NCBI GenBank assembly: GCA_946886845.1
Contig: CAMPJH010000001.1
Coordinates: 1 to 56,149, forward strand
Direction of reading: 5' to 3'
Source of the DNA: an uncultured Sphingomonas sp.
Lineage (GTDB): Bacteria; Pseudomonadota; Alphaproteobacteria; Sphingomonadales; Sphingomonadaceae
DNA: 56,149 nucleotides
Part shown: piece after piece, positions 30,875 through 40,836 of the stretch
How the letters are laid out: every line of letters begins with the position of its first letter
How positions within the stretch are numbered: the first letter of the stretch is position 1
Notes under the pieces: model-generated
What the model was told of the DNA's origin: nothing
The model's input: only the letters and a program-made list of their open reading frames with translations
Databases searched by the model: none
Program-made: the position numbers and the translations under genes

Positions 30875-30884
30875 GCATCGTCAA
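30856..30884 (-). promoter_or_regulatory. Promoter of the serine hydrolase gene
   Basis: Minus strand: TTGACG (30884-30879), 17 nt, TACTAC (30861-30856). The -10 is a partial match. It fills the gap to aspS and gives a leader of about 20 nt. Confidence 0.5.
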
Positions 30885-32660
30885 TCAGCTCGGTTCGACG
30901 ATCCGGATGCCGAGCTCGCGAAGGTGCTTCGCCGGCACCTCCGCCGGAGCGTTCATCATCAGATCCTCGGCCTTCTGGTTCATCGGGAAGAGGATCACTT
31001 CGCGAATATTGGGCTCGTCAGCCAAAAGCATCACGATCCGGTCAATGCCGGGCGCGGAACCGCCGTGCGGCGGGGCGCCATATTTGAACGCGTTGATCAT
31101 TCCGGCGAAGTCGCGGTCGACCTCTTCGCGAGTGTAGCCGGCGATCTCGAACGCCTTGTACATGATGTCGGGACGATGGTTGCGTATCGCCCCCGAGCTC
31201 AGCTCCACGCCGTTGCAGACGATGTCATACTGCCAGGCGAGGATCTCGAGCGGGTCCTTCGATTCCAGCGCCTCCATCTCGCCCTGCGGCATCGAGAAGG
31301 GGTTGTGCGAGAAGTCGATCTTCTTCTGGTCGTCGTTATATTCGAACATCGGGAAATCGACGATCCAGCAGAAGTCGAAGCGGCCCTGGTCGATCAGGCC
31401 GAGTTCCTCGCCGACCCGGGTGCGGGCAAGACCGGCGAGCCTGGTAGCCTCGGTTTCCTTGCCGGCAGCGAAGAACAGGCCGTCGTCGGGCCCAAGGCCG
31501 ATCTCGTCGGCGAGCCTGTCCATGCCCTCGGTTCCGTGGTTCTTGGCGATCGGCCCGCCCCATTCGCCGCCCTTGCGGGTCGCATAGCCGAGCCCGGCGA
31601 AGCCTTCGCCGCGCGCCCATTCGTTCATGTCGTCGAAGAATTTGCGGCTCTTGTCGGCGGTGTTCGGCGCCGGCACAGCGCGGACGACACCGCCGCCCGC
31701 GACGATCTTGGCGAACAAGCCGAAGCCGGAGCCCTCGAAATGCCCGCCGACGTCGTGGATCAGCAGCGGGTTGCGCAGGTCGGGCTTGTCGGTACCGTAT
31801 TTTAGCATCGCTTCCTTGTAGGGAATGCGCGGGAACTCACCGGCCGGCGTCACCGACCGGCCATTGGCGAACTCCTCGAAGACGCCGGCCAGCACCGGCT
31901 CGATCGCGGCGAACACATCGTCCTGGGTGACGAAGCTCATCTCGAAATCGAGCTGGTAGAATTCGCCGGGTGAGCGGTCGGCGCGCGCGTCCTCGTCACG
32001 GAAGCAGGGCGCGATCTGGAAATATTTGTCGAAGCCGGCGACCATGATCAGCTGCTTGAACATCTGCGGCGCCTGCGGGAGCGCGTAGAATTTTCCCGGA
32101 TGGACACGGCTCGGGACGAGATAGTCGCGCGCGCCCTCGGGCGAGCTGGCGGTGAGGATCGGCGTCTGGAACTCGGTGAACCCCTGCTCGATCATTCGCC
32201 GCCTGATCGAGGCGATGACCGCGGACCGAAGCAGGATGTTGCGGTGCATCTGCTCGCGGCGAAGGTCGAGGTAGCGGTACTTGAGCCGGATTTCCTCGGG
32301 GTATTCGGCTTCGGTCGCGACCGGCATCGGCAGCTCGGCCGCCTCGGAGCGGACCTCGACCGCTTTGGCGACAACCTCGATCTCACCGGTCGGGAGCTTC
32401 GGATTGACCACCTCGGGCGCACGGGCGACGACCTCGCCGGTCACCGTGATCACCGATTCGAGCTTGAGGGAATCGAGCAGCTGCTGGACCGGATTGTCCT
32501 GGTCGGCGACGATCTGGCTGATTCCGTAATGGTCGCGAACGTCGATGAACAACAGGCCGCCGTGATCGCGCTTGCGGTGAATCCAGCCCGACAGCCGAAC
32601 GGTCTTGCCGACGTCGGACGAGCGCAGCTCGGCGCAAGTATGGGTACGATAGGCGTGCAT
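30885..32660 (-). CDS. aspS: Aspartyl-tRNA synthetase
   Basis: Class II synthetase charging tRNA-Asp. 591 residues, the size of bacterial AspRS with its GAD insertion. Seen: the N-terminal OB anticodon-binding domain ([23 protein letters not shown]), motif 2 ([19 protein letters not shown]), the GAD domain around residues 290-420, and motif 3 ([13 protein letters not shown]). The ATG at 32660 begins MHAYRTHTC as in the family; an upstream in-frame ATG at 32723 gives a non-family extension. Divergent from rnd. Confidence 0.97.
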   Translation of the reverse strand: MHAYRTHTCAELRSSDVGKTVRLSGWIHRKRDHGGLLFIDVRDHYGISQIVADQDNPVQQLLDSLKLESVITVTGEVVARAPEVVNPKLPTGEIEVVAKAVEVRSEAAELPMPVATEAEYPEEIRLKYRYLDLRREQMHRNILLRSAVIASIRRRMIEQGFTEFQTPILTASSPEGARDYLVPSRVHPGKFYALPQAPQMFKQLIMVAGFDKYFQIAPCFRDEDARADRSPGEFYQLDFEMSFVTQDDVFAAIEPVLAGVFEEFANGRSVTPAGEFPRIPYKEAMLKYGTDKPDLRNPLLIHDVGGHFEGSGFGLFAKIVAGGGVVRAVPAPNTADKSRKFFDDMNEWARGEGFAGLGYATRKGGEWGGPIAKNHGTEGMDRLADEIGLGPDDGLFFAAGKETEATRLAGLARTRVGEELGLIDQGRFDFCWIVDFPMFEYNDDQKKIDFSHNPFSMPQGEMEALESKDPLEILAWQYDIVCNGVELSSGAIRNHRPDIMYKAFEIAGYTREEVDRDFAGMINAFKYGAPPHGGSAPGIDRIVMLLADEPNIREVILFPMNQKAEDLMMNAPAEVPAKHLRELGIRIVEPS

Positions 32661-32735
32661 GTTCGCTTCAGCTTCCAGAAATTTGCCGGACTGGCGGGAA
32701 AAATCGCGCGAGCGCTTCGCCATTCACCCGCCACT

Positions 32736-32763
32736 TTGTCAAGGCGCGACGGCGCGCTATGGC
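32736..32763 (+). promoter_or_regulatory. Putative promoter of rnd
   Basis: TTGTCA (32736-32741), 16 nt, TATGGC (32758-32763). The upstream in-frame ATG at 32759 lies inside this -10, which favours ATG at 32777 as the rnd start with a very short leader. Confidence 0.4.
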
Positions 32764-32776
32764 GCCCGCAACGTCC

Positions 32777-33955
32777 ATGAAGATTCATCCACTAATCACC
32801 AAAAGCGCGCCGCTCGCAGAGCTGGTCGAGCGCCTCGCCAAGCACCCGTTCGTCGCCGTGGACACCGAGTTCATGCGCGAGAACACCTATTGGCCCGAGC
32901 TGTGCCTGATCCAGATCGCAAGCGCGGAAGAGGCGGCGGCGATCGACCCCAAGGCCGACCTCGACATGGGGCCGCTGCTCGACCTGCTGGTGAAGAATCA
33001 CGACGTGCTCAAGGTCTTCCACGCCGGCAGCCAGGACCTGGAAATCGTCCACAATCTGACCGGCAAGGTCCCGTCGCCTTTGTTCGACACGCAGATCGCG
33101 GCGATGGCGCTCGGTCACGGCGAGCAGGTCGGCTATTCCAACCTCATCGAATCGATGCTCGGTCACAGCCTCGACAAGGGCGCCCGGTTCACTGACTGGA
33201 GCCGGCGGCCGCTCGACAAACGCCAGATCGATTATGCGATTGCCGACGTCACCCATCTCGCCAATATTTTCCCCAAGCTGCTCGAAAAATTGCGGAAAAC
33301 CGGCCGCGGCGGCTGGCTCGACGAGGAGATGGAGCGGCTGGCCGACACCTCGAGCTTCGCGTTCGAGCCGAGCGAGGCGTGGAAGCGGCTGCGCCTGCCG
33401 AGCCGCAACCCGGCCGTCCTTGGACGACTCAAGGCGCTGGCCGCGTGGCGCGAGACCGAGGCCAGGACGAAGAACATCCCGCGCGGGCGGATCGTCAAGG
33501 ACGACACCATGGTCGAGCTCGCCTCGCATCCACCCAAGACCCAGGACGACCTCGGCCGGGTCCGCGGGTTGTCCGCGGGTTGGAGGAACAACGACATCGG
33601 GGCGCGATTGATGACCGCGCTCCAGGGCGCCAAGCCGCTCGATGCCGACGAGCTTCCGTCGCGCGAGCCGAGGCGTCCGGGGCTGACCAAGGACGCGGCC
33701 CTGGTCAGCGACCTCCTCAAGCTGCTGCTGAAGATCCGCGCCAAGGAAACCGGCGTGGCGCCGAAGCTGATTGCCCGAAGCGACGATCTCGAATCGCTGG
33801 CGGCCGGAGTTCGCGAGGATTTGAACATCCTCAGCGGTTGGCGGTTTGAAGAGTTTGGACGCGACGCGCTTGCCCTGGTCGAAGGGCGACTGGGCTTCGC
33901 GATCGAGAATGGGAAGCTGAAGATGAGCCGCATCGTCGAGGAGCAGGATTCATGA
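32777..33955 (+). CDS. rnd: Ribonuclease D
   Basis: 3'-5' exonuclease for tRNA and small RNA 3' ends. 392 residues: a DEDD exonuclease domain (FVAVDTEFMRENTYWP with Asp and Glu; VFHAGSQDLEIV with Asp; YAIADVTHL with Tyr and Asp), then an HRDC domain (about residues 210-280) and a second HRDC-like part. ATG at 32777 was preferred over ATG at 32759 because the latter overlaps the likely -10 box. The stop overlaps the I78-type lipoprotein start by ATGA. Confidence 0.94.
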   Translation: MKIHPLITKSAPLAELVERLAKHPFVAVDTEFMRENTYWPELCLIQIASAEEAAAIDPKADLDMGPLLDLLVKNHDVLKVFHAGSQDLEIVHNLTGKVPSPLFDTQIAAMALGHGEQVGYSNLIESMLGHSLDKGARFTDWSRRPLDKRQIDYAIADVTHLANIFPKLLEKLRKTGRGGWLDEEMERLADTSSFAFEPSEAWKRLRLPSRNPAVLGRLKALAAWRETEARTKNIPRGRIVKDDTMVELASHPPKTQDDLGRVRGLSAGWRNNDIGARLMTALQGAKPLDADELPSREPRRPGLTKDAALVSDLLKLLLKIRAKETGVAPKLIARSDDLESLAAGVREDLNILSGWRFEEFGRDALALVEGRLGFAIENGKLKMSRIVEEQDS

Positions 33956-34251
33956 TCGGTCGAATTGCGATTGCCGTCGCAACGCTCGCCGCCAGCGGTT
34001 GCGCGACCGCCGAGCAGCCCATCCCGGTCCGCGGCGAGCCCTCCGGCCGGACCTGCGACGATTCCGGCATTCAGGACTTTGTCGGCCGCCAGAGGAGCCC
34101 CGAGCTCGAGGCCGAGATGCTTCGGGTGTCCGGAGCAGCGATCGTCCGCTGGGTTCCACAGGGAACGATGATCACGATGGAGTTTCGGCCCGACCGGCTG
34201 ACGGCCTGGCTCGACGCAAGCAACCGGGTAGAACGGATCAGCTGCAGCTAA
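33952..34251 (+). CDS. I78-type peptidase inhibitor lipoprotein
   Basis: 99 residues: a lipoprotein signal with lipobox-like AASGC at residues 13-17, then a small domain resembling the I78 inhibitor family: TCDDSGIQDFVGRQ, VRWVPQGTMITMEFRPDRL and a terminal NRVERISC. The final Arg-rich segment and two cysteines are usual in this family, which inhibits serine peptidases in related cases. It overlaps rnd by ATGA, so it is coupled to it, although no functional tie is evident. The target peptidase is unknown; several exported serine hydrolases occur in the window. Confidence 0.75.
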   Translation: MIGRIAIAVATLAASGCATAEQPIPVRGEPSGRTCDDSGIQDFVGRQRSPELEAEMLRVSGAAIVRWVPQGTMITMEFRPDRLTAWLDASNRVERISCS

Positions 34252-34257
34252 ACGCCA

Positions 34258-34875
34258 CTAACCGTCGATCATTCCCGAATCGATCAGTGCGCGGCGGATT
34301 GTGGGCAGGCTCAACCGCGCGCGCTCGGCAATCGCGTGGCGGTCGACGGCTTCGACGGCCCGCTCGACCGTCAAATAGTCGCGGTGCAGCCGAGCGCACA
34401 TGAAGCGCAGCGCCTCGCGCGGGATGTGCAGCCCGCGATCGGCGAAATGCAGTTCGATCAGCGCCTCGAACAAAAGGTCGTCCGGCTCGGCGATCGTCGC
34501 GATCGGAGTGACCGCGATTCGGGTCCGCAAATCGGGCAGAGCGATCTCCCAGTCCGGCGGCGCCCGGTCGACGATCAAGATCAACGGCCGGCCGCTCTCC
34601 TGCGCCGCGTTCCAGCCGTGGAACAGCTCCTCCTCGTCGGCGCGGTCGGCCTGGTCGACCACCCGCCCGCCGACGCGCTCGGCAAAGCTGCGCGCCAGCA
34701 GACTTCGGCCGGATCGCCTCGGCCCGGTCAGAAGCGTCGCCTTAACCGGCCACAGGCTCCATTTGCGGAAATGCTCGAAGGCCTCGCGATTGCAGTCGGA
34801 GACGATCAGCCGCGATTCGCCCTGGCTCTGCGGCCAATCGAGCGGGAGCGCGATTTGCTCCCGTCCGGCGTTCAC
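34258..34875 (-). CDS. hdaA: HdaA, DnaA-related regulator of replication initiation
   Basis: Hda-type proteins bind the sliding clamp and promote ATP hydrolysis by DnaA, limiting re-initiation. 205 residues. Seen: the clamp-binding QIALPLDW near the N-terminus, an AAA+ core with GPRRSGRSLLA in the Walker A place, LILIVDRAP in the Walker B place, ALRFMCARLHRDYLTVERAVEAVDRHA, and a C-terminal LSLPTIRRAL. The Walker A Lys is replaced by Arg and the Walker B acidic pair is reduced, so ATP binding may be altered. The start is GTG at 34875, overlapping the upstream gene stop (GTGA). It pairs with a DUF2066-like gene and the divergent purMN, as in other proteobacteria. Confidence 0.85.
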   Translation of the reverse strand: MNAGREQIALPLDWPQSQGESRLIVSDCNREAFEHFRKWSLWPVKATLLTGPRRSGRSLLARSFAERVGGRVVDQADRADEEELFHGWNAAQESGRPLILIVDRAPPDWEIALPDLRTRIAVTPIATIAEPDDLLFEALIELHFADRGLHIPREALRFMCARLHRDYLTVERAVEAVDRHAIAERARLSLPTIRRALIDSGMIDG

Positions 34876-36164
34876 CGGATCCCGCCCTGCGGCGACTCGG
34901 CGGTGGCCGCGGTCGTGCGATTGCCGGCCTCCGGTTCGACCGTGTTGGCCGGTGGCGCTTCCGGCGCCGGTGCCGGGGCCGGAGCCGGCGTAGTCGGCCT
35001 GACATACATCCGCAGCTGGTTGCCGACGACGTCGACGCCCCATCCGCGCGACATCAGCACCGAGCGCAGCGTGCCGAGATCGCCGCGATAGCTGACGAAG
35101 AAATTGCTGACGCTGCCCAGGGCGATGTTCATTTGCTGGACGCCGTCGACGCCGGGAACGGCACGCAAATGGGCAAGCGCGCTATTGTAGGTCGCGGCAT
35201 TGGGCGCGACCACCTGGATCGTATAGGTCACCGGCGCGCGGTCCGGCAGCTCTTCTTCCGGCAACGGCGGCGGCGGCGGCTGGTTGAGGCTCGGGTCGCG
35301 GCGAAGCCGGCCGGCTGCGAATGCGTCAGCGAACAGACGGTCCATGCGCTGGACGCCGGCGGCCATCAGCTGCGGAATCGCAGCCCCGTTGTCGATCGAT
35401 AAATCGAACCCGCCGATGATTTCGCCGTCAGGGCCGTGCCTGCCGATGAACCGCGCCTTCGCCGGCCCGCCCGGATACAGGCGGTGGACCATCACTTCTG
35501 CGACCAGGATGTCGGCCGCTCCGTAGAGGTCGAGGATGTTGCGCCACCAGCCGCGGCCCGGCCGGGCTGCTTGCGCCGCGTTGATCAGCAACGGATCGAC
35601 CCCGAGGCCGCTGACCCGGACATAGTCGATCGGGCTCTGCTCGGTCCGGAACTGCGCCCAGGCCCGCTGCCACGGGTTGCGCAGCTCGACGGTGGTTTCC
35701 GTCCCAGCCGTGATCAGGACCGGGATCACAAGCATCGGCTGCGACCGTAAGCCGACCCCCGGCATCCCGAGCAGTTGCCCGGCGCGGGCCCGGTCGAAGA
35801 GGATTCCAAGGTCGGCGATATAGCGGTTGGGGCCGATCTGCTCACGCTGGACGATAATCGAGGCGACGATCTGGTCGAGCGTCGCATCGGACAACGAGGG
35901 CGCCTGCGACACCGGCAGATGGTGGCTCTTCGCCCACAGCAGCTTGAAGCCTTCGCGCTGGGCAATGCGCCATCCCGCGAAGCGCGCGGAATCGGCATCC
36001 TTGCCGCCAACGTCGACGTGGACGCCCTCGATCTCGAGCGTTCCGGAGCTATCGAGCGGAAGAATTCCGCGCTCGCCGGCCTCCATCTGCGCGTAAAGCG
36101 CCCCGCCGGCGGCGAGGGCGGCGAATGCAAGCAGGACAGTCAGGAACCAGCGAGGGCGAGCCAT
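34872..36164 (-). CDS. DUF2066-like membrane-anchored protein
   Basis: 430 residues: an N-terminal hydrophobic signal/anchor ([20 protein letters not shown]), a large domain with [27 protein letters not shown] strands, a Pro/Glu spacer (about residue 300), a second alpha/beta domain ([28 protein letters not shown]) reminiscent of heavy-metal-associated folds, and an Ala/Pro-rich tail. The position between purM and hdaA is the one I recall for DUF2066 proteins in Pseudomonas and relatives. Function is unknown. Cotranscribed with hdaA, divergent from purM. Confidence 0.65.
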   Translation of the reverse strand: MARPRWFLTVLLAFAALAAGGALYAQMEAGERGILPLDSSGTLEIEGVHVDVGGKDADSARFAGWRIAQREGFKLLWAKSHHLPVSQAPSLSDATLDQIVASIIVQREQIGPNRYIADLGILFDRARAGQLLGMPGVGLRSQPMLVIPVLITAGTETTVELRNPWQRAWAQFRTEQSPIDYVRVSGLGVDPLLINAAQAARPGRGWWRNILDLYGAADILVAEVMVHRLYPGGPAKARFIGRHGPDGEIIGGFDLSIDNGAAIPQLMAAGVQRMDRLFADAFAAGRLRRDPSLNQPPPPPLPEEELPDRAPVTYTIQVVAPNAATYNSALAHLRAVPGVDGVQQMNIALGSVSNFFVSYRGDLGTLRSVLMSRGWGVDVVGNQLRMYVRPTTPAPAPAPAPEAPPANTVEPEAGNRTTAATAESPQGGIR

Positions 36165-36229
36165 TCCCGGGCGCTTTTGGCGATAACGGCGTGGAAATCC
36201 AAGCGGGTTCTAGGCTAGGCGGCGAGCCG

Positions 36230-37321
36230 ATGCCGCAAAAGCCGCTCACTTATGCCGATGCCGGAGTGTCGATCGATGCCGGCAATGCGCTCGTCAAAGC
36301 GATCGGCCCGCTCGCCCGCTCGACCGCCCGGCCGGGAGCGGATGCCGAGCTTGGCGGCTTCGGCGGCCTGTTTGACCTCAAGGCTGCGGGCTATCGCGAT
36401 CCGCTGCTGGTCGCGGCCAATGACGGGGTCGGGACAAAGCTCAAGCTGGCGATCGAGCTTGGTCGTCATCAGGGCGTCGGCGTCGACCTTGTCGCGATGT
36501 GCGCCAACGACCTGATCGTCCAGGGCGCGGAGCCTTTGTTTTTCCTGGACTATTTCGCGACTGGGAAGCTCGAGCCGGAAATCGCGCAGACCGTCGTGGA
36601 GTCGATCGCCGACGGCTGCCGTCAGGCGGGCTGCGCACTGATCGGCGGCGAGACCGCGGAAATGCCGGGAATGTACGCGCCCGGCGACTATGACCTCGCC
36701 GGCTTCTGCGTCGGCGCGGTCGAGCGCGGCGAGCTCCTCGACGGTAGCCGGATCGGCCCCGGCGACCTGATTGTCGGAATTGCCAGCTCGGGCGTCCACA
36801 GCAACGGTTTCTCCCTCGTCCGGCGGATTATCGCCGACCGCGACTGGGACCTTGCCGCCGAGGCGCCGTTCCTCCCAGGCGTGAGCCTGGGCGAGGTCCT
36901 GCTCGAGCCGACCAGAATTTACGTCAAGGCGCTTCTGCCGCTGGTCCGCGATGGGCTAATACACGGCCTTGCGCACATCACCGGCGGCGGCCTGTTGGAG
37001 AACGTCCCCAGAGTCCTACCCGCAGGCCTTCGCGCTGAAATCGACTCGACCCGCTGGCAATTTCCGCCGCTGTTCGCGCTGCTTATGGAAGGCGGAGCGG
37101 TCGCTCCCGAAGAAATGGCGCGGACCTTCAATTGCGGGATCGGCATGGTCGCAATCGTCGCCGAAGCCGATGCCGACGCGGTTGTCGACCGGCTCGAGCA
37201 AAGCGGCGAGAAGGCCCGTGTCATCGGCCGGATCGTTACCGGCACGCGCGGCTGCACGGTCGACGGTCCGGCGGGCGCCTGGGGCTCGGCCAAAAGCTGG
37301 ACGGCAAGCCACGATGCGTGA
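36230..37321 (+). CDS. purM: Phosphoribosylformylglycinamidine cyclo-ligase (AIR synthetase)
   Basis: ATP-dependent closure of the imidazole ring in purine synthesis. 363 residues. Seen: [27 protein letters not shown] (nucleotide-binding Asp/Gly), [28 protein letters not shown] and [13 protein letters not shown]. The ATG at 36230 matches the family start; an open frame reaches further back to 36125 without family features. purN overlaps its end by 8 bp. guaB in this window acts later in the same pathway. Confidence 0.97.
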   Translation: MPQKPLTYADAGVSIDAGNALVKAIGPLARSTARPGADAELGGFGGLFDLKAAGYRDPLLVAANDGVGTKLKLAIELGRHQGVGVDLVAMCANDLIVQGAEPLFFLDYFATGKLEPEIAQTVVESIADGCRQAGCALIGGETAEMPGMYAPGDYDLAGFCVGAVERGELLDGSRIGPGDLIVGIASSGVHSNGFSLVRRIIADRDWDLAAEAPFLPGVSLGEVLLEPTRIYVKALLPLVRDGLIHGLAHITGGGLLENVPRVLPAGLRAEIDSTRWQFPPLFALLMEGGAVAPEEMARTFNCGIGMVAIVAEADADAVVDRLEQSGEKARVIGRIVTGTRGCTVDGPAGAWGSAKSWTASHDA

Positions 37322-37874
37322 CCCCAAGCGGGTTGCGGTGCTGATCTCGGGCCGCGGAAGCAATATGAAGGCGCTGGTCGAGCAGGCCGGCGGTTATGAG
37401 GTGGTGCTGGTCGCATCCAACAATCCGCTTGCACCGGGGCTCGAATGGGCGCGTGACCGGGCGATCCCGACCTGGACTTGGGACAGCCGCGGAGTCGACA
37501 AGGAAGTCTGGGAGGCCGCGCTCGACCAGTCACTTGGCGATCATCGGGTCGGAACGATCGCTTTGGCCGGATTCATGCGAATCCTGTCGCCCGACTTCAC
37601 CCGCCGGTGGAGCAGCCGGATCGTCAACATCCATCCGTCGCTATTGCCGAAGTACCGCGGGCTCGACACCCACCGGCGAGCGCTCGAGGCGGGCGACAGC
37701 GCCGGCGGCTGCAGCGTCCATTTGGTGACCGAGGAGCTCGACGCCGGCGATGTCATCGCCCAGGCCGACGTGCCGATCGCGCCGGACGACACTCCAGCGA
37801 CGCTCGAAGCGCGGGTGCTGGCGGCCGAGCACCGGCTATACCCAATGGCTCTGTCGGAGTTTGTGGCGCGATGA
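37314..37874 (+). CDS. purN: Phosphoribosylglycinamide formyltransferase
   Basis: Transfers formyl from 10-formyl-THF to GAR. 186 residues. Seen: [15 protein letters not shown] (substrate phosphate binding), [27 protein letters not shown] (catalytic Asn and His) and [15 protein letters not shown] (catalytic Asp). ATG at 37314 lies within the end of purM; the stop overlaps the YjbR gene by ATGA. Confidence 0.96.
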   Translation: MRDPKRVAVLISGRGSNMKALVEQAGGYEVVLVASNNPLAPGLEWARDRAIPTWTWDSRGVDKEVWEAALDQSLGDHRVGTIALAGFMRILSPDFTRRWSSRIVNIHPSLLPKYRGLDTHRRALEAGDSAGGCSVHLVTEELDAGDVIAQADVPIAPDDTPATLEARVLAAEHRLYPMALSEFVAR

Positions 37875-38233
37875 CCGACCCGCTCGAAAAGGTGCGCGAA
37901 GCCGCCCTCGACCTCCCGGAAACTGAGGAGCGCCTGTCGCACGGCCAGCCGACATTCTTCGTCGCCGGGAAGCAATTCGCGCAGTACCGCGACAATCATC
38001 ACGGCGATGAGCGGACGGTGGTGTGCGTGCGCACCAGTGGGCCCGACGAACAGGCGATGCTGATCGAGTCGGACCCCGACACCTATTCGCGGCCGGCATA
38101 TCTCGGCCCGAGTGGGTGGGTATCGATCAACCTTGCCGGAGACTCGGTCGACTGGGCCCATGTCGCCGACCGGATCGCCAGGAGCTGGGAGCTTGCGGCG
38201 CCGCGCCGACTGCTGGAAATGGGAGGGCGATGA
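37871..38233 (+). CDS. MmcQ/YjbR-family protein
   Basis: 120 residues of the YjbR/MmcQ fold (CyaY-like DNA-binding superfamily): EAALDLPETEERLSHGQPTFFVAGKQFAQY at the start is typical, with the C-terminal SWELAAPRRLLE helix. Function is not established; some relatives bind DNA. It overlaps purN and the following gene by ATGA, so it belongs to the purM-purN transcript. Confidence 0.85.
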   Translation: MTDPLEKVREAALDLPETEERLSHGQPTFFVAGKQFAQYRDNHHGDERTVVCVRTSGPDEQAMLIESDPDTYSRPAYLGPSGWVSINLAGDSVDWAHVADRIARSWELAAPRRLLEMGGR

Positions 38234-38748
38234 GCGACCATCCAACCCCCGAGGAGGCCAAACGCACGCGGCGGCGCTGGATCGGCTTCGGCGAAGTGAT
38301 CGGCGTGCTCGCTGTCGCCATCTCCGCGCTCGGGCTATGGAAGAGCTGGGATAGAGACGAAAAACCGACCACCGTCGTCGAGCAGCGCCAGTCCGTCCCT
38401 TTGACCCTGCGCGGCCGGGCCGCGGACGACGGCCGCTCGCTGCAAATCGCGCCGGTGGAGGATAGCCACGCGCTGCAATCGCTGACGATCGTGATTCGCG
38501 GCGCCAGTTCTCCGATCGAAGTCGCGAGCGACGGCGAGCTTTCGGCCGGCGCCGTCGAGGACGCGCTTCCGAGCGACACCGACCGCGGCAAGGGCAGGCA
38601 CTGGCTCCGAGCGCGAATCAGCGCCCGCTATGTCGAGGCCGGCGCCGACAAGAACTCGGAAGGAAATTACGTGCTCAGTTATCGCTGGGAGAGTGGCGGC
38701 CTGTTCGGCGGCCGCTCGCTTCGACTGACGGGGCTCGCCCGGGCCTAG
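38230..38748 (+). CDS. Single-TM protein of unknown function
   Basis: 172 residues. A charged N-terminus (KRTRRRWIGFGE) precedes one transmembrane segment (VIGVLAVAISALGLW), followed by an extracytoplasmic domain rich in beta strands (SVPLTLRGRAADDGRSLQIAP; LTIVIRGASSPIEV). The positive-inside pattern puts the C-terminal domain in the periplasm. I do not recognise the family. It overlaps the YjbR gene by ATGA and is probably the last gene of the purM unit; cls follows after 46 bp. Confidence 0.75.
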   Translation: MSDHPTPEEAKRTRRRWIGFGEVIGVLAVAISALGLWKSWDRDEKPTTVVEQRQSVPLTLRGRAADDGRSLQIAPVEDSHALQSLTIVIRGASSPIEVASDGELSAGAVEDALPSDTDRGKGRHWLRARISARYVEAGADKNSEGNYVLSYRWESGGLFGGRSLRLTGLARA

Positions 38749-38794
38749 GCGCCGCCACTGGACAGCGCGTCCTGGATGTGCGGCATTGGCGGCG

Positions 38795-40231
38795 ATGGAG
38801 CCACTAAAGATCCTCGTCGCCGCGATCCTCTTCATCGCCGAGCTGGCGGTGCTCGTCCGAGCGATCCTGCGCCCCCATCGCGAACCCGCGGCGCGCCTGG
38901 CGTGGGTCATCTTCATCCTCATCGCGCCGGTGATCGGCCCGATCATCTACCTGCTTCTCGGCGAGACCCGGCTCGGGCGAAGAAGGGCCGGCCACGAGAT
39001 CGATCGCCACCTTCCGCGCCCGACGGTCGATGATGCCAGCGTCCGGCTGCTTCAGTCGGGCAATCATTACGCGCCGTTCGCGCTTGCCCGGACGGTGAAC
39101 GACCTCGCTCCGGCCGGCGGCAATACCGCCACTCTCGCGGCCGCCGGCAATGGCGCGATCGATGCCATGGTGGCGGACATCGATGCCGCCGCCAGGCATG
39201 TCCATTTGTCCACCTATATCTGGCTGCAGGACAATAACGGACTGAAGGTGAAGGACGCGCTGATCTGCGCTGCGAAACGCGGGATTGCCGTCCGGGCGCT
39301 GGTCGACGCCCTGGGATCGCGCCCCTTCATCCGCTCGCAACATTGGCGCGACCTGGTCGAGAGCGGGGTTCAGATGAAGGTCGCGCTGCCAATCGGCAAT
39401 CCGATTCGGGTGCTGACCCGAGGACGGCTCGACCTGCGCAACCACCGCAAGTCGCTGGTCGTCGACACGGCAATCGCCTGGTGCGGAAGCCAGAACATCG
39501 CCGACCCCGAATTCCGCATCAAGCCGCGCTTCGCGCCGTGGGTCGACATCATGACCCGCTGGGTGGGGCCGGTGGCGCGCGACTGCCAGTTCCTGTTCGT
39601 GTCGGACTGGATGGGCGAAGGCGGCGGCGACATCAGCGACTGCATCTGCGAAGTGACTGCCGAACTTCGACCGGCGGCGGCCGGAATCATCGCCCAGGTC
39701 ATCGGCACCGGCCCGACCCTGCCGTTCGACGCGATGCCGACCTGTTTCGCCGAGCTGATCCATAGCGCCCGCGAGGAGCTGGTGATCACGACGCCATACT
39801 TCGTGCCCGACGAAACGCTGCTTTATGCGTTAGTGTCCGCCGCCCGCCGCGGAGTGCGGACGCTGCTTGTCTTCCCCAAGCGCAACGACAGCCTGATCGT
39901 GGCCGGCGCCAGCCGAAGCTATTATCGCGACCTGATCGATTCCGGCGCCCGGATCTTCGAATACCGGCCCGGCCTGCTGCACGCCAAGACGATGGTCGTC
40001 GACCGTTCAGTCGGGCTGATCGGTTCGGCCAACCTCGATCGCCGCAGCTTCGAGCTCAATTTCGAGAACAACATCCTGTTCGCCGATCCCGGCTTCGCCG
40101 CCGAGATTCGCGACCGCCAGGACGAGTATATCGCCGAGTCCGACGAGGTCACCGCCGACCAGGTCAAGGGTTTCAGCCTCGGCGCCCGCTTTGGCCAAAA
40201 CTTCCTGGCAATGCTGAGTCCGATCCTGTGA
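38795..40231 (+). CDS. cls: Cardiolipin synthase (phospholipase D type)
   Basis: Joins two phosphatidylglycerol molecules into cardiolipin plus glycerol. 478 residues: two N-terminal membrane helices (LVAAILFIAELAVLVRAI; WVIFILIAPVIGPIIYLLL), a short PLDNc-type link, and two HKD motifs: NHRKSLVVD, with His, Lys and Asp spaced HxKx4D, and LHAKTMVVDRSVGLIGSANLD. ATG at 38795 is preferred to TTG at 38786. Its substrate is made downstream of PgsA, encoded at 7273. Confidence 0.93.
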   Translation: MEPLKILVAAILFIAELAVLVRAILRPHREPAARLAWVIFILIAPVIGPIIYLLLGETRLGRRRAGHEIDRHLPRPTVDDASVRLLQSGNHYAPFALARTVNDLAPAGGNTATLAAAGNGAIDAMVADIDAAARHVHLSTYIWLQDNNGLKVKDALICAAKRGIAVRALVDALGSRPFIRSQHWRDLVESGVQMKVALPIGNPIRVLTRGRLDLRNHRKSLVVDTAIAWCGSQNIADPEFRIKPRFAPWVDIMTRWVGPVARDCQFLFVSDWMGEGGGDISDCICEVTAELRPAAAGIIAQVIGTGPTLPFDAMPTCFAELIHSAREELVITTPYFVPDETLLYALVSAARRGVRTLLVFPKRNDSLIVAGASRSYYRDLIDSGARIFEYRPGLLHAKTMVVDRSVGLIGSANLDRRSFELNFENNILFADPGFAAEIRDRQDEYIAESDEVTADQVKGFSLGARFGQNFLAMLSPIL

Positions 40232-40253
40232 CCGGGTCTGCTACGCAGGCGAA

Positions 40254-40835
40254 ATGACTTTGCGATTGCTGTTTCTGCCACTGCTCGGCTTACTGAGCGC
40301 CTGCAACATGGTGATTTCCGACACGCCGATGTTCGCTGAGGGCGACCGAGGCAGCGCAATGCCGAGAGACGGCCTTTGGCTCGGCGACGATGCCGATTGC
40401 CGGTTCGACTCCGACCAGCCTGAATCCAGCTGGCCGGAGTGCGCAGTGTGGGTGGTTGTCCGCGATTCCGGACGCGTGCTTCTCTTCAGCGGAAAGGGCG
40501 AATCGGAGCGCATCGGCGGACTGTTTACCGCAGGGAGCCCGGCAATTTTCCAAGCGGAATGGATCGACAAGGCCAAGGAGCCTGCCCGACCCTATTTTGC
40601 TTATTATGCGGTCGAGCCGGCCGATGTCGGGTCCGACGGACGTTTCACTGCAGCCTCAGTCTGGCCAGTCGACTGCGGAATCCAGGAAGAACCGAACTTC
40701 GACATTCAGCCCTTTCCTGGAATCAGCCTCGAATGTCGGCCGTCATCCACGCAAGCCATTCGGTCGGCCGCGGATGCCAGCCGAAGAGCCCGCCGGATGG
40801 AGGAATGGCAATGGCTCCGCGCGGAAGCTCATTAG
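40254..40835 (+). CDS. Lipoprotein of unknown function
   Basis: 193 residues. The first 17 residues form a lipoprotein signal ending in the lipobox LLSAC. The mature part has several Cys residues (DADCRFDSD; WPECAVWVV; PVDCGIQEE; SLECRPS), which could form disulfides in the periplasm, and a basic C-terminal helix. I do not recognise the family. It starts 22 bp after cls and ends one base before the convergent ndk stop. Confidence 0.75.
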   Translation: MTLRLLFLPLLGLLSACNMVISDTPMFAEGDRGSAMPRDGLWLGDDADCRFDSDQPESSWPECAVWVVVRDSGRVLLFSGKGESERIGGLFTAGSPAIFQAEWIDKAKEPARPYFAYYAVEPADVGSDGRFTAASVWPVDCGIQEEPNFDIQPFPGISLECRPSSTQAIRSAADASRRARRMEEWQWLRAEAH

Positions 40836-40836
40836 C

